Part shown: positions 36,840 to 50,608 of the stretch, piece after piece
How positions within the stretch are numbered: the stretch's first letter is position 1
Layout of the letters: every line of letters begins with the position of its first letter
From: Apteryx mantelli
Lineage: Eukaryota > Chordata > Aves > Apterygiformes > Apterygidae
DNA: 64,000 nt
NCBI RefSeq assembly: GCF_036417845.1
Contig: NC_089980.1
Span: 43,708,501-43,772,500, forward strand
Reading direction: 5' to 3'
Notes under the pieces: generated by a model
The model's input: the letters and a program-made list of their open reading frames with translations, nothing else
The model's database searches: none
Told to the model about the DNA's origin: nothing
Made by a program: the position numbers and the translations under genes

Positions 36840-38509
36840 GTAAGGAAGGGTGTCTGATTTCCCTCAAGTGATCTTATCATCAGATTTCATCCTCTTCAGC
36901 CAAACACATACCTTAGCAAAGCTTGGTAGGAGCCTGGCTTGATCTGAAGTTCCTATGGCTTCCTTTTCCAGCCAATTTGTAAATGCAGCTAGGGGCAGGG
37001 GGAAGCAGGTATCTGTGGGGGAAACATCTTTGCTTGGTTCAAGAGTGACCTCCTGAGCTGACTGCAAAGCAATATGAAAGGTCCCTAAAAGGGATACCGG
37101 TTCTGTCTTACAAGTCTGGCAGAGAGGTGGCCTAATAGGGTATGTCTTGGTTCTGTAACTGGGACAGGCATGTGAAAGAAGATCTCACTCCCATCATCCT
37201 CTGCAAAGAAAATCAAACACATCTTTGCACTGAGTTGTTTACTGCTGGCATCTCAGCAACCCGCTCACTGCCTCCTTCTTGTTACGACCTGGGGAAGGCA
37301 GTCATGTTTCCCACCCCATGCCTGGGGAAGCTGGCTGGTAAGAGCCATTCTGTCTCAACAGGAATCCACACAGAAAGAGAAGAATGGACTTCAAAGATCT
37401 TAAGAAAAAGAAAATATCTCCAGTAAAATGCCACTGGAAAGTTAAGAAAGCAGTGAGCACTATTTCCTCCAGGCTATGTTTTCTGTTGTTTTGAGTCAGC
37501 AAGGTTAACCAGAGAAATAGAGCAGAAAGTTGAGGTTATTGGGAACAGCTACTGTCAGGTTTTCAAAGCTTTCCCACATAGTTCAAAGAAAAACAACAAA
37601 CTTTGTTTACACAATGCATACTTCTGCCTTGTCAACCCAGAACTGGCTGTGCAGAGAAGGAGAGAAGTGGAATACTAAGGGGGTGAAAACAAAGAACACA
37701 TGTGGAAACAATGAGGGATGGCTTAATCATGGGAAAACTATGGCCCCTCTTCCACAAAGCCAAGGGTCCCACTAGTAAGGGTGTGAAGTCCCTTTTCAAG
37801 GCTCTGTGTTTCCAGTGAGGTCCATCTTCCTGCCAGGCCTGACCCAGAGCAATCAGTCAGCTACTTCCAGCTCTGACATAGCATCTCATGTTCAAATTCT
37901 GCAGAGGTATCATCTAGCTCCCATCCTTACCGAGGAACAGCTGTGTTCAATGAGGTAATGAGCTGCGAAGATTTGTGGGTGTGCATATTGCAGCTGGGTC
38001 AGCCCATGCAGTCCGTGTGAAGAGCACCAAGTCTGCATTATTTGTCTTAATCTGGAGCTCTCACAAAAGCAGCTGTTACTGGGGCTGAATACTTCATTGA
38101 CTGGACAAATACAGCTAAAACAGCTATCCATCCCAAATTCTAGCAGACAAATTCGTATTGCTCAGTGCTGCAACTGCTGAAATCTAAGGATCGGGATTAA
38201 CATTCAGTTGTCCTTATCCCTCGGTTTGACTGAAGCAGCCTTGTGTTAAGGCTAAATTGTCCGTAGTTCAGTCCTCATCTCTTCCTCTAGCTACTGTTAA
38301 TAGTGCTGTGTGCTTCCTCAGCTCTGGAGAGGGCCCTGTGCCCCTACTCAAGAAGGAAGAAAAGTGTCTTTCCAGCTGCATAGGTGGTAGCTGATAAGAT
38401 CCACAGGTTGCAGAACTAAAACTGTGACCTCTGGTATCACTGATTTCTACATAGGGCTTCCCAGAACGCATCTGCTAAAGTGGTGTAACTGAGTACTTGC
38501 AAGCCAACT

Positions 38510-38588
38510 CCTCAGCCAGGGTAAATTGATGCCAAGTCATTGACTCCAGTGGAGTTAAGCCACTTTACATCCAGGCAAATCTTCTGAG
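38510..38588. repeat. Imperfect palindromic relic (possible old DNA-transposon-like repeat)
   Basis: The segment is an inverted repeat about 79 bases long. The outer arms CTCAG / CTGAG and GCCAGGGTAAATTG / CACTTTACATCCAGGC are complementary with few mismatches, and the centre ACTCCAGTGGAGT (38543-38555) is a perfect 6-1-6 palindrome. Similar hairpin-like words (a GTGTAAAT...CAGTGGAGTTA...TTTACAC pattern) recur in amniote genomes as old interspersed repeats; that link is from memory. Confidence 0.5.
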
Positions 38589-41500
38589 GCAAGGCAGGGC
38601 AGGGCACCTTCCTACAGTCAGGAAAAGGACCCAATAGCTGATGGCCCACATGCTGCTACTGCTTGAGACAGGGCTATATCCAGCTGGCAATGTCTGTGTG
38701 TGTGCCAGAGAGACCAAAAGCCTTCATTCCCCTAAGTCAAGAAGGTGCAAAGGTCCCACAGTGTAATTTTTCTCACAATCCATGAGTCTGACTTCAGAAC
38801 CAATTAGGTACTGGAATCCTTTGTGCGAGTATCATAAATCTGAATCCAACCCAACAGACTAGCTGTTCCTATTTTAAGGATTTTGGGTTGTCTTTGTAGA
38901 AAATCCATGTGTGTCCAAATTCACAACCCCACTTTGCCTCAGATAGCACACTCGGAAAAGGCCAAGGGCTGGCATCCTCACTGCTGTTCATGGCTGAGGA
39001 GTACTGGCAGAGCTTTGTGAGCGGGAAGCTGTTCTTCTGCTACCCTCCATTAAAAGGTAACTTTATTCACCAGGGCTGTCAATCCAATGCCTTTCAGCAG
39101 CAGTAATTCTGTTTAGAAAAAAATATAGACTCAAAATTTATAATCAGATGCAAATTATGTACCAGTATGCAGGAAACAATGATAAGATTTGCATAAAATG
39201 TTTGCTCTACGGTGGCTAAGTATCCCTACTTTTCTTCCCAGAAGGTATCAAAGTACAAATAGCAATAATTCCTCATCCAGCCCATCTCCCCTCCTCTAGC
39301 ACACCTCTTATCCTGTAGTCTTGCATGTGAGGGTAGAGCATGCTGCCAGCAAAGTGCCCCTTCTGCTCCCGCTTGCCCAGGAGGGGCAGCTCACTGCAGA
39401 AGGCTCGGACTGGCCTTGATGGCAGAGCAAGTGCTGGTTGTTTTTCTCCTCAGCAATCTCTTTTCCAGCAGGGGAAACCATTGGGTGGGAAGGTGAATGG
39501 ATTTACTGCTGCTCTTCTGTATCAACAGAGCTTGTTACACTTGTTCTGTGTGGAGCTTAAAATAGCCTTTTGAGAATAGGAAGCTGCTCACCAGCTTCAA
39601 ACCAACAGCTAAGTCTTGTGTAAAAGAGAGCAATCCAGGGTGCCATTGCTGGCTCAGTCTCTTTTTTGCAAGCAGCCAGCAGTTACTCATGCAGCAGGGT
39701 ACACTGGATATGTGTTTTGGCCTTTCCGCCAATCTCCAGCTCAAAATGCTGTTCTGCTTCCACTATCTGTTGGGGTTGCAGCCAGTGCCAGGCAGGGGCT
39801 GAGATGTTTCCCAGAGCCAACAGGGACAGTTCAACAGTGCTGATGGGTAACATGGAGCTTTAAGTGGGTTTGCTGAGTCCCGAAGCTTTGCAACACGGCT
39901 GCTGAGCATCCTTGTGTTTGCTAAGGCAGTGCAGCCCTTGGAGCCTGCAGGTCTTTCCAAGGAGTGTGAGCTTGGTGGCTCAAGCAAGGTGGCTTGGGCC
40001 AGTGGCCTCACTGGCTGCTCTTTCTCAGCGTGGCATTAGCTCCGGACTTTCAGTGCAACTTTTTTTTTTTTTTTTTTTTAGCACCAGACTTCTTGGTGTT
40101 AATGGCACCAAATGGTCAGAGACTGTAGGGCTGTGTCCCGCATGATGCCATCTGGTCACACTGTGCTTGTACAGGGGCTGGCTGCAGCCCAGCGGCTGTG
40201 AGAGATGCAGGGAGAGGGTGCTCATAGGATGTGAGGGTTGCACAACTCGTTTTGAGCCCTGAGGCACCATGACACAAATGAAAGGGAAAGACTGGGGTCC
40301 TCCAGAGATGCCTGTGCAACACACGGGAGTCTGACTCATCTCTGGCTGCCCAGAGGCCCTCCTGTCAGACGGAAAAGAGCTGAGCTGTGGCAGTTGCAGC
40401 AGCAGCTGCAACAGCAGCAGTGCCCTGTCCTCTTAATACACTACCATCTGCTTCTCCCGACCACAATTTATAGCTATATTATTTTCCCCAGCTAGTTAAA
40501 AACGTGCTCTCAGTTTTGTTTTCTGTGCATTGTTTTATTTCTGATAGTTTGGATCAATCTCAGCAGCAGTTCCCCAAAAGAATTGCAGACTAGTCCCACC
40601 TTTCCCCAACTCCAGCTCTGTGTATTAGCTGTTTTCTTCAAGGAGTCATTGATATGTGTGGATGTGGCTTCTCTCTCTCTCTTTCCCCCACTAGATGTGT
40701 GTATAAATGTGAACCAGGGCAAGAAACAAAAAAGCTGATGCTTGGAACAGATTATTTTGCATTACACAGCAGATAGGCTTTCTTGCAGAAGGCAAGGTAC
40801 TGGGAATTCAGCTTTTCCCCTTCATCAGTGATTGATTGTCTTTGAGTCTTGGGGGGATTAGAATTTTGCATTTTGATTTATTCATTGCAAGTCTTAAAGT
40901 AACAAAAAAATGCACCTGTGACATGAAATCAGGCCTAAGAAAGCTTTTCAAAGGCATCATTTCCTTCCTGGCTATATAAATGTGCTCTTTTCATGTTTGT
41001 TATTAGCAGCTTATTTAAGACATACAGAAACTGTGGCCTTTTTCATCTCAAAATGAATGATGAACTACTTTAAAAGAGGTAAATGCAGCACACAGCATTT
41101 GCCCAGGCTGCACAGATTAGCACAGATTAAATTCTGCATTCACGTGCTGGAGGCCACAAACCTTCCATTAAACTTTACTGTTTTCCAACTGCTCTACTGA
41201 CAATATTTTTGTGTTCTTTGTGCCATGCGAAATATTTTTAGATCAGTATTAACCTCTCTGTGCTTGTGTGCGTGGATGTGTATGTGTGTGTATATTATTA
41301 CCCTTAATACTAACAATTGCAAAATGTACCTGCTTGATTCACTTAAAAAACCCCAGAAATTATTGAATACCAATATGCTCTGTGCAGAACACAGGATAGA
41401 CTGGGTACTAGCTAGGAGGAATTGTCTTGCATTCATATTATTGCTTTTAAAATGTAAGAATAAGGTTACAATCTATTTTGCTGTTAAGGTTAGGCAGGGA

Positions 41501-43470
41501 AGCAAAGGGCATAGGCATAGGAAAAGTTCTCCCTCCTTTTTGCAGCGAGCAAGGCATGCTCCTTCCCAGCAGCCTGCTTTCCCGGCTGGCACAGTGAGAC
41601 TGCATCTTGTGTACTGTTTACCGTTTATAGAGTTTGTTTTATACGAGGCAACCCAATTATCTGCATCCTTAATTTTAAGTGGTAGGTCACATTTGCAGCT
41701 ATAAGATAATGACTCTAGGTTTGACTTTGCAGATGTGAGTTTCTGCAGCTCATTCCAGACAGGGCTGCTTTTAGGCACAGGCAAATCTGTCAGCTGCCAA
41801 AGGCGGTAGGTAGCCTGCCAGGGGCAACCAGCAGCCTGATTTGCCTGTGCTGGGAGGGATGGGATGGCTGTTCCAGTGGCAGGCGCAAGGTGACTGTTCA
41901 TCTTCCGCTTCTGAGTTGCGCAGTACCAGGGGCAGCAAAGGGAGGAGAGCGTCCTTGGAGGGACCCGCTCTGCTGCTGCCTCACAGCTGAATTTTGCCTG
42001 CCCAAGGATGAAGAGAAAATCCTTGGGCTGCAAAATTAAATTTTGCCTACCCTGCTGGTAAGCCTTGAGCCAGCTCTGGTTATAGAGGTATCTTCACCTC
42101 CTTCTATTTTGACTACAAGGAAAGGCTTTTCGAAAGGTTGATTTTGATCTCTTTTAAGAAAAAAAATAGAGGAGGAGGAAGACAATGAAGTTCCTCATGC
42201 TTTCAAGATTTTAGATTTAAGTCTCACTGGCAATAGGTTATTTTCTGAAAGTGTTAAGTAACTTGAGGGAGAACATTTTGAATCTAAAATCACTTACATT
42301 GCCTCCATTGCAGTATGTATGCAGCATCTGTTGCTTCTTTGTGACCCTCTCTGAGTCCACCATAAACACATTATCCTCTACAGTCTTAAATATTGGTAGG
42401 TTGGACACTGCTTCTGCAAGAGGCAATTTACCAAATCAGGGATGATAAGTGTAGAACTATGGTTTGAAAATGAAATGTGATCCTCCACCAAGACAGACAA
42501 GGAAGAAAGTGCTAATAGGGGAAATTTTTCTTGGCAATTTCTTGATCAGCCAGTGCTCATTTTCCAAACAGACAAACATCTCTTGGTTCCAGTAAAATAT
42601 TCTTTCTCAGACATCTTCCATCAAAATGTCTGCTGGTTTCAGGGACTCAGAGGTCCATTTTCCAGGCACAGTAAATGAAGAAAAATATGTAATATGAGAC
42701 ACATCAGACAGGACATTTAGACCAGAGGTAAACTCATCTCCCTGTCATCTGAGTTGGTCAAAATACATGTTATCCAGACCATCTGGGCTGTCTCCTCCAG
42801 TGGAGGCAGCTACATTTCAGCCTTGTCCTCCCCCACCTTCCCGGCAGCCCTTCTACACCTGCCTGTGCCCTGCAAGGACAAGAGACATAAGGGAAGTCTA
42901 GCAGGGCATGAAGCAAGGGAGGGGGTGATAGAAGGTTGGATGGAGAAAAATAAGCATAGAACTGGCAAAAAAAGAGGTGGAGGCAGAACTGTTCAGGACC
43001 TGAGGGCACCCCCACCCCTTGCTGTCCCTGCCACCCCCGGCTCCCCCTCTCAGCCCAGCCTTGGACCATCAGTTGCTGCCCTGCGACGCCTCAGCGGTGC
43101 CGGCTCCAGCTCCGCCACGGCCCTGCTCCTGCCCAGCCACGATCCTGAGGCCATAAACAGGGAGAAGTGAGAAGGGGAAAAAGCAGAGGCCTTTTCTCCT
43201 CCATGCCTGTGTCACAAAACCTTCCAGCAGGTCAGATATTACAGTTCACCTGCAAATTTGAGGGCTGTGCCTTAAATCTGATCCCAGATGCATATCGTTC
43301 CTTCAGAATACAGATCTGTGCATCCTGATGAAATATGGCACTACTCTGTATGAAATACAAATGAATGGTTTATTATTGGCTCTTTAGAAATCAGGACTGG
43401 AAGTTATTCTTAACAATGCACTCTGATTAGAACAGGAATTATTCCAGGGTAGCCCTGTGATCTGTGGTGT
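38589..43470. other. Gene-free stretch
   Basis: No supported gene. It includes the longest open frame in the left region, 186 codons on the minus strand at 41473-42033, which shows no signal peptide, domain or repeat I recognise. A GC-rich patch at 43.0-43.15 kb carries CpGs but is only about 150 bases. Confidence 0.5.
40060..40079 (+). repeat. T20 homopolymer
   Basis: Twenty consecutive T bases, possibly the poly(A) trace of a decayed retroposed sequence on the minus strand, though no body of one is recognised beside it. Confidence 0.9.
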
Positions 43471-43530
43471 ACCGAAGGTCAGACCAGCAGTGTTTCCTTC
43501 TATCTCTGTAATCTATAATCTACAAATGAT
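43471..43530 (+). mobile_element. CR1 3'-end relic
   Basis: GTACCGAAGGTCAGACCAGCAGTGTTTCCTTCTATCTCTGTAATCTATAATCTA parallels the CR1 3' terminus (GGTCAGACTAGATGATC...GGTCCCTTCTGACCTTAAAATCTATGAATCTATGA), including the terminal repeated ATCTAT-type octamers. + orientation. Confidence 0.6.
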
Positions 43531-43803
43531 TTGGTCCATATAAAAATTACATTCCTTTTGATTAAATTTCCTGCTGAACTCTGGTAGTACCAAAGTCTGC
43601 TGCAGTTACTCAGAAACCTTAGCTGGTCTTTCTAGGGAAGTGTAGATGCAGTGGCTGGTTTAGCAATAAGAATCATTTTGTCCTTCATTGGAGTGCAGCC
43701 ACCTGCGGAGCAACATGGAGACACTTCTTTGGAAACCCACAGGGTGAGCGTGCAAAACTTGAGACGTAGGGGGAAGCCCGTGAAAATACTCCAGCATCTG
43801 GTG

Positions 43804-43820
43804 AGCCCCTAGAGGGAGGC
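43804..43820 (+). promoter_or_regulatory. CTCF-like motif
   Basis: AGCCCCTAGAGGGAGGC agrees with the CTCF core (CCNCYAGRKGGCRS) at most positions. A single motif is weak evidence for an insulator; it is listed because it lies in the otherwise featureless interval upstream of the CpG island. Confidence 0.3.
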
Positions 43821-44429
43821 TGCAATGGAGGTATTATGTGTTCGTGCTTAAGAAAGTGCATCCTACATAATGAATAAACTAAGCCCTATCTTAAAGCCAA
43901 ATACAGGGCCATTGGAGTCATCTCAAGTTGATGTTCTATGTTATATTTCTCCCACTGTTTCACTCATTTGTGAAGGACTGAGAAATGGTGTATGGTAGAC
44001 TAGCTGGTTGCTCCCCCATCTTCAGGGCTCAGTGCAAGGTCACCTATCAGGAGATGTGCCTAGCACCTCACTCTGAAGGTGTTAATAGCCACAATCATCA
44101 GTTTCTGGCTTTAGTATCAGGCTAGCATGATTAGCTCTTTTTCTCTTTCTTCTGGAGACTAGATGTAACTGAGAAATCAATCAAACTTCAACCTCTGCCA
44201 GCCTATAAAGGTTGGAGGAGGTGGAAGTTCCCAGCAGGTTGTATAATCTGTCATCTCTTCTCTGGTTGGAGAGACAGGAAGGAGAAATGTCTCTGCTTTG
44301 CATTTCCACTAACTTTCTTGGCATGATGAGCTACCCAGTTAATAAGCAAGTAACTATACATAGGAATACACAGTCCAGTGGCAACGCTGTCTGTCTGCAG
44401 CTGCACTTAGAAGTGAGCGAAGAAAATAC

Positions 44430-44535
44430 TCTGTTCCAGCTCTGCAGTTGCTTCTGCCTTGCTGTCTCAATTTGGGTGAGTCACATCTTGTCTCTGTGCT
44501 TGATTTCCCCCCTCACACAGGGGAAGACTCTGTGA
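44430..44535 (+). mobile_element. MIR-type (CORE-SINE) relic
   Basis: TTGGGTGAGTCACATCTTGTCTCTGTGCTTGATTTCCCCCCTCACACAGGG parallels the MIR core (TTGGGCAAGTCACTTAACCTCTCTGTGCCTCAGTTTCCCCATCTGTAAAATGGG). + orientation. Confidence 0.6.
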
Positions 44536-47500
44536 TACTCGCTTTTGATCAGAGTTGCAATTTGTGACTGATACAGCTATGCCAGCAAAAACCCCTTGTG
44601 TGAGTGCAGATTCATGTGTTGCTTTGCTTGGGGGCAGTGGTGGGAGGGAAAGGGGAAGATGGGTGACCCTGGTGGGAACAGCTGTGCTGGTAAAGTGTGT
44701 CTCTCTGCCAGCAGTGCTTTAGCACTGCAGAGTACCCGCACACCTGTATCCTCATGTAGCTCTAGCCCTAGTTTTTCTAAGATGATTAGAGCAGCTCAAA
44801 TGAAAAACTGGTGCATAAATGTGGTTGGTGATTCTGTAATTTCCTCCCAATAGGGCTTTTCTGTTAATTTCTTGTACGCACTGTCTCATGTTGTTTGGTT
44901 TTACAGTAATGGCACTTCTATTCCTTTTAACTATGATTTGCCAGAGAACTGTGTTATAAATAGTAGTGGTAAATTGAAATAGAGTCTTCACCATGGCTTT
45001 TCTAAAATGGAGTAGTCTACCAGAGAGTTACAGAGGAAAAACAGAGATGCCACTGTGACTCAATGATTTGAGTATATGTAAGCACAGAGGCAAACATGAA
45101 ATTGCAGTTTAGATCCATCCCAGAGGTGAGGAAGGAGCAGCAACCTGTGAAGGGAGGTGTGTTTGTTTTAAGGCACAGTTCTCAGCAGGCACGGTTCAAA
45201 ATGTTTTCTTTCCACATTTCTTTTGCATCTTCTGGATGTGCACAAAGAATAGTTTAAAATATTTGGACTTGAAAAGGTGATGGGTTAAAAATGTACCTGT
45301 AGTCTGTCACTGGACAGGAAGGGAAAGGATAAGTGTGTGTGGGTGCACATCCTAGCGCGTGCAAAGGCAAAAAATCTCTGGGTCCTTGAGCGAAGGATGT
45401 TTCAGCAGTGGTCAGCAACATTTGAAGATTAATAGGCAAAACTAACTTGTAAGCGTAGGTCATAGTCCATGTATAGTATCTAGCAAAGATCTTTCTGTGC
45501 AAGCTAACCTTAGAGTCTTCACTCTCAAACCCCCTTTAAGGAGCCCAGCCTTGTGGGCCAGTTTAGCACTATGGCTGGATTTGGGTCACAAGAAAACCAT
45601 GGCTTACGGATTAAGTAAGAGAGGCCAGCTGCCCTTGGTTTTGTGTATTCCACATTTCTCTTGACATTTTGACTTTAGGCATTCAGGTTACCTCAAAGTA
45701 ACACAGGGTCAGAACATCTAGATGAAATAACGTGCACACAAATGGTATCTGTGCAGAGACTGCTGGGGAACGTAAACGAGGGCTGAGAGACATAGTCTCC
45801 TAGCAGATGAACTCATACAGACTTCCTTCAAGAGGGTAAGACTTGCAGCACTTTTATTATTCCTTTAGACTTCACCAGCATTACAGACACAAAGCAGGGA
45901 AGTTCAGGGGCATTGAGACATGCATTGCTCAAGGAGGCAGCTCCTTGCCTTCCCTTCCCTAAGTCTAGAAACCCTCTAACATACTCACCTGCCACTCTGG
46001 GCTAAAAGTACAAGCAGAACAAGGTGCTACAGGGAACCAGGCCATAAAAGTTATTTTGAATTAAAACCTGAATGCCCACATCCATCTCTGAGAGCCTCTG
46101 AAAGAGATAGGTGCAGTGGGGTGACTACATTTCCAACAGGAGCTCTGGCCCCAGGATTTCCAAAACCTGGGGTGAAGCTGTGCTTATTTAAAGTTCGCCT
46201 GGAAGGAGTTGATGGGCACAGAGGCAAGATGGGTCAGGTGGTGAGGGTGGATTTGTGGTAGTGTAGGGGAAATAGTGAACAGCTGGATAGCTCACAGAGA
46301 GAGCAGGTGGAGGCCTTCACTGGGAACTGGGCTGACTGAGGTATGTTGAGCCAAAGCAGCAGGCAATGTCCAGGTGAGCTGGGGGGCCCACGTCTGTTCG
46401 CCTGGGGGAAATGAAGCCAATACTGGAAAGGGTCTGACTGCTCAGGTGGTTTGGCTGATGGCAGTGCACACAGGCACCTGCCAGCCTCGAATTTCAAACT
46501 CTTTTTGTTCCCATGTTACAGTAAGAGGCAGGTGGAGATCTACTCCACTGATGAACCCTGCATGGTTCCCCAGAAAGCTGCTTCTGGCATTGAATTGCAT
46601 GTTTCTTCTGCAGTGTGTCTGGAACACTGTTTAATCTTTCTGTATCCATCTCTCCCAGCTCATTCTGGTCTGGGATCTGTAGCGTGGGGAGATTCTGGGG
46701 CGAAGGTATTTTCTTTGCAGCTTCCTTTTTACGACCAAGACACAGATGCTTCCCTTCCTCAAGTGCGGACCTCTCTATCTGGGGACAAACAGGAACAAAG
46801 GAGCTTCTCATGTGTAATTTTAAGCCCGTACATTGATGACAGATCAACTTCCCTTGCAAGGATCTCCCAAAAGAGTGTGGTCAGTGGGCAATCGCTGGTG
46901 TGTTTCCTCACCACTCAGTGGTCCCAGGGCATGTGAATTTGGCCCAGGACCACAGCCTTACCTGAGTGCTCCTAGCAGAGTGACTCTGCAGGACGGCCTC
47001 CTCCTTGTGTCAGGCTATGGGAGACATAACGTGCTGTCTGTGGGCAAGGGCTACCTCTGCCAAGGCCTGATCTGGCAAGGTCCCATCTGAGAGTTATCCT
47101 GTGCAGATTTTACATTGACTCATGCCAATCATTCCCACACTGTGAGCTGAGTTTAAAAAATATCACTGTAAATTCAGTCTCCTGGGAGTGCTGATAACTT
47201 GTTTGAACACAACCCCCTGGCTGAAGGCATCTGTTTCAGGAGGAGCTCCTTTACCCTCCCCAGTACCACAGCCTCCTTCCCAGGGCAGAGATGACACATT
47301 TCAGATCTTCTGCCTGGCACTGGAAAGATCAGCGATCAATACACCGTCTGCTGACAGCAGCAGAGAGCCTGAACCAGGGAGAGAGAGGCCCTGAAACCTT
47401 TGTATCTGCTCTCTCTGAAAGAGCTTCCCTCTCCACTGCATCCTGGGAGACATGTGCTGGGAGATGGGGACTGAAGCGATGAAAGCAGGGGAAAGAAAGG

Positions 47501-50500
47501 GAGAACAAGTTTATTTGACCAGCACCAGCTTGACATTTTTTCCAACTCATTTTTTATACATGAAAGGGAGGGAAGGAAAGAGGAAGAAAGCATGAATGCA
47601 GAAGGAGGAGGAGGCAGAGAGAGAAAAAAATCTAAGAAAGGGGGAAACAGGAAAAAGACACCCTCCCAGTGATGCTGAGACACCTGTCTGCATCCCTACA
47701 CCAGCCCTGTTCTGTCCTAAAGCATGAGAGCAAAAAACCAGCAGGATCTCTGGCAAACTATATATATAGGCTAAAAAGCTTAAAGATTTGTAAAAGGAAC
47801 CATTGAGTTAAAAGGCTGTGGTTTTAGTGCACAAGAAGTGGGATGGTGTGTTTGTGTCAGCACTTGAGGTGAGGAAAGAAGAGAGGCCACATATTGAGAT
47901 CAGAGATACAAAGGATTACAATGGGTTTCACAGAAGTCTTAACCAGGAAACAGAAATTTCTCAAAGTATAATTGGGTGAAGGCAGGAAAAGCAAAAAAGC
48001 CCCAGTAGAATATCAACCAACTGCCAGAAATCCCAGCACGGCCCTAGGTCTGCCCGTATCACAGCTGTGCAGGGAAGGAGGGTGGTAGAGCTCATTCAGG
48101 CTGAATGCTTTGGGTGAGGAATAGAGGTGGATTCCCTCTTCATCACTCCTTTCTGTACCAAACACTCTCTGTGATGAGGGGAGCTAATCAAAAAAGCAGA
48201 GAATACGCAAGAGGCTCAGAGGCACTACTAATGCTGCAAAATGTATCTGGGAAGGAAGCAAACACAGCCTAGGTGTATTCCCTGAAGAGGGGATGAGGAC
48301 AACGAAGCCAAGCTCTTGGGATTTATAGCCCTACCTGGGAAGAGGAGATACGCAGGAGGATCTGGGCCAGGATCAGAGCCAGGCTTCATGTTAAGGAGAG
48401 TGGAAAGCACCAATCCAAGCTTGAAGAAAACATTTTTTTTCCCTGAAGAGATGCTGATTCCTGCACTTCAGAATGACAAGCTAGTATTTTTTTGCAGCTT
48501 TCCTGTGAAGACCAATTAAGCAGAAAGAAAACAGACAGTGGAAATTTGACTGGATGCCGTTATTGTGGCTTAGCCTACGCTTTTCCCTCTTCCAGCACTT
48601 TTTGCTTTGCTGAGCGCTTGGTGCTGTTTTCCCTAGTTTGTTTCTGGAGCTCTTACAGGAGTCCCTCTCCACCCATGCCCACTCTGGATTTCCCTCTCCA
48701 GTTCCCCCTCCTTGGCCGGTGTCACCTTGCCACGTGTCTCGCTGCCTCGGGGCAGACCTGGCTGCAGGCCTGTGCTGCGTGGCTGTGCTCAGCCCAGCAC
48801 AGCGCACCACAGGAGTAACGCTGCCTTCTCAGCTCCTTGGTGCAGACCCTTGCTGCAGTTATGATTCCCTTGTTTTCCCCTCTCCCTGCTAACACCTCTG
48901 CTGCAGTGCTGCAAAGTCCTGAGGCTTTCCCCTTCCTGGCTCACAGTGTTTGGAGTTAATCTGCTTTTGCCCATTGCCTTCAAGGTGCTCGTGTTCTTTT
49001 TTCCTTGCTACTTTTTATTTCTTCTCCCTTTTGGTAAGCCATAGCAAAGAAAACGTTGCAGCAAAGCTTCCAGCTGGACTGTACTTACTTCCACATGTGT
49101 GCGTAGGGAGGGAGAGAAGGAGGGGAGGAAGAGACCAAACTTCAGGGATCCTGGAGACATTGTTGGATGTGGTGCTGATGAGAAAATGGGCAGGAAAGAG
49201 GTGACAGAAATGTCAGGCCACAAGCTCAAGAGATCACTGGGGCACACAGCTGCATCATCCCCCAAAAAAGAAATAAATGACACACTGCACCAGATTATAG
49301 CATAAAAACATTGACACAAAGAGAATTAATGTTGTTGTAACTGGACCTTGGTCTCACACAGTTCTTCAGTCATCTCCTGCCTGGTGACATTGTGCTATAT
49401 ATGATTTCCTCTCTTTGAACACCACATCTGTCCCAGAGACTGTCTACATCTTAATGTGGCTGTGAAATATAGGTGATGCAGCATGTATAAATACTTCAAA
49501 GAGACAGGACTCATTTGACAAGTGGGGGCTTGAGAAGGAACTGGAGACACTTATTCCCAGCCTGAAGGATGGGACAAATGTGTTCCGCAGAAACAGCCTG
49601 GGGGGAGGAAACACATCCCTTATCTTTACTTTTGACAAGTAGAATCACTACAGGGTAGTAGTTTCTTTATGACAGGTAAATTGCATAGCAAGTGCTCCTG
49701 GGAGTGGTGGCTTACTCTTGCCCACCGGAAACACTATAGTTCTGAATGCTATGATTTATTAGGCCTGAACAAATAATTAATAATTACCTTATTTAGCAAA
49801 GGTAGCTATGTACTTGGGTTTTGGCAGGTTTTTTTTTCAACTTACAGAATATACATAGACAGATGACAGCTCCTTCTAATTATTTTTTATCCAATTAACT
49901 TTCCCTTTAATTCAAAGGACTGCTCACAAACAATCTCACTTTATATTTTGTACTTTTCCCCAACTGGATGAGTTCAAAGGTACTTTTGGCACAAATACTT
50001 TTACTTGCTAAGAGAAAGCAGGGTTGTTTCACGTATGTTGGCAGTTTATTTTGAAATTCATTTTCCATGAACATTTGTTCCAGTGAAACATGAACATGTG
50101 CACTGAACGTTAACACAAAAAAAAAAAGGAGTACGAAGCACACATTTTCGGGATGGGTTTTTTTTAGACTCATTATCCAGATTTGTAACTCACAGCCATG
50201 CAAACTCTGAGGCATTATTTCACAATCAAGTGAGCATCCCCGTGAAGAAAACAAAACTCGAAAAGCTACAAAGTACCCACATAAATATTCTTATCTCAAA
50301 ATTATGAGTAGAAAAAACAAGACTCATTTCTCCACGTTTCTTATTATTAAGTTTCCTGAATCTGCAAACATCTCTTTGCCTTGTTTCTTTGTGTTGCTTT
50401 CAGTGTGCTTTGCACAGATGTGGGCAATTTTACTTTGTCTCGTCATTGTCGCTGCCTGCTTCTTCCCATACTCGGGGGCTGTCTCTTTCTTTCTACCTGT

Positions 50501-50575
50501 ACGTCCTTTATTAATGCCACCACCACCCACTGGGGGAAGGATTAAATCCTTCTCAGAGCAGGGCTTATTGAATTA
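44536..50575. other. Gene-free stretch
   Basis: No supported gene. The open frame of 161 codons at 46451-46936 lacks an ATG at its start and shows no domain. An AT-rich segment at 49750-49800 (AACAAATAATTAATAATTACC) has homeodomain-like words. Confidence 0.5.
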
Positions 50576-50579
50576 AAAG

Positions 50580-50608
50580 AAAAAAAAAAGAGAGAGAGAG
50601 AGAGAGAG
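50580..50608 (+). repeat. A10 tract followed by (AG)n microsatellite
   Basis: Ten A bases run into ten AG units, an all-purine strand of about 29 bases just upstream of the CpG island. Confidence 0.9.

Noticed and set aside
41473-42033. Longest open frame in the left region, 186 codons, minus strand
   Set aside because: No signal peptide, domain, repeat or splice context, and composition rich in Ser, Leu, Pro, Cys and Lys as expected of chance frames; kept only as an unsupported ORF.
42754-43170. 138-codon frame in a short GC-rich patch
   Set aside because: Low-complexity Pro/Ser/Ala tail, no CpG island of useful length and no splice or homology support.
46451-46936. 161-codon + strand frame
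   Set aside because: It does not begin with ATG, shows no domain and overlaps other open frames in the same region.
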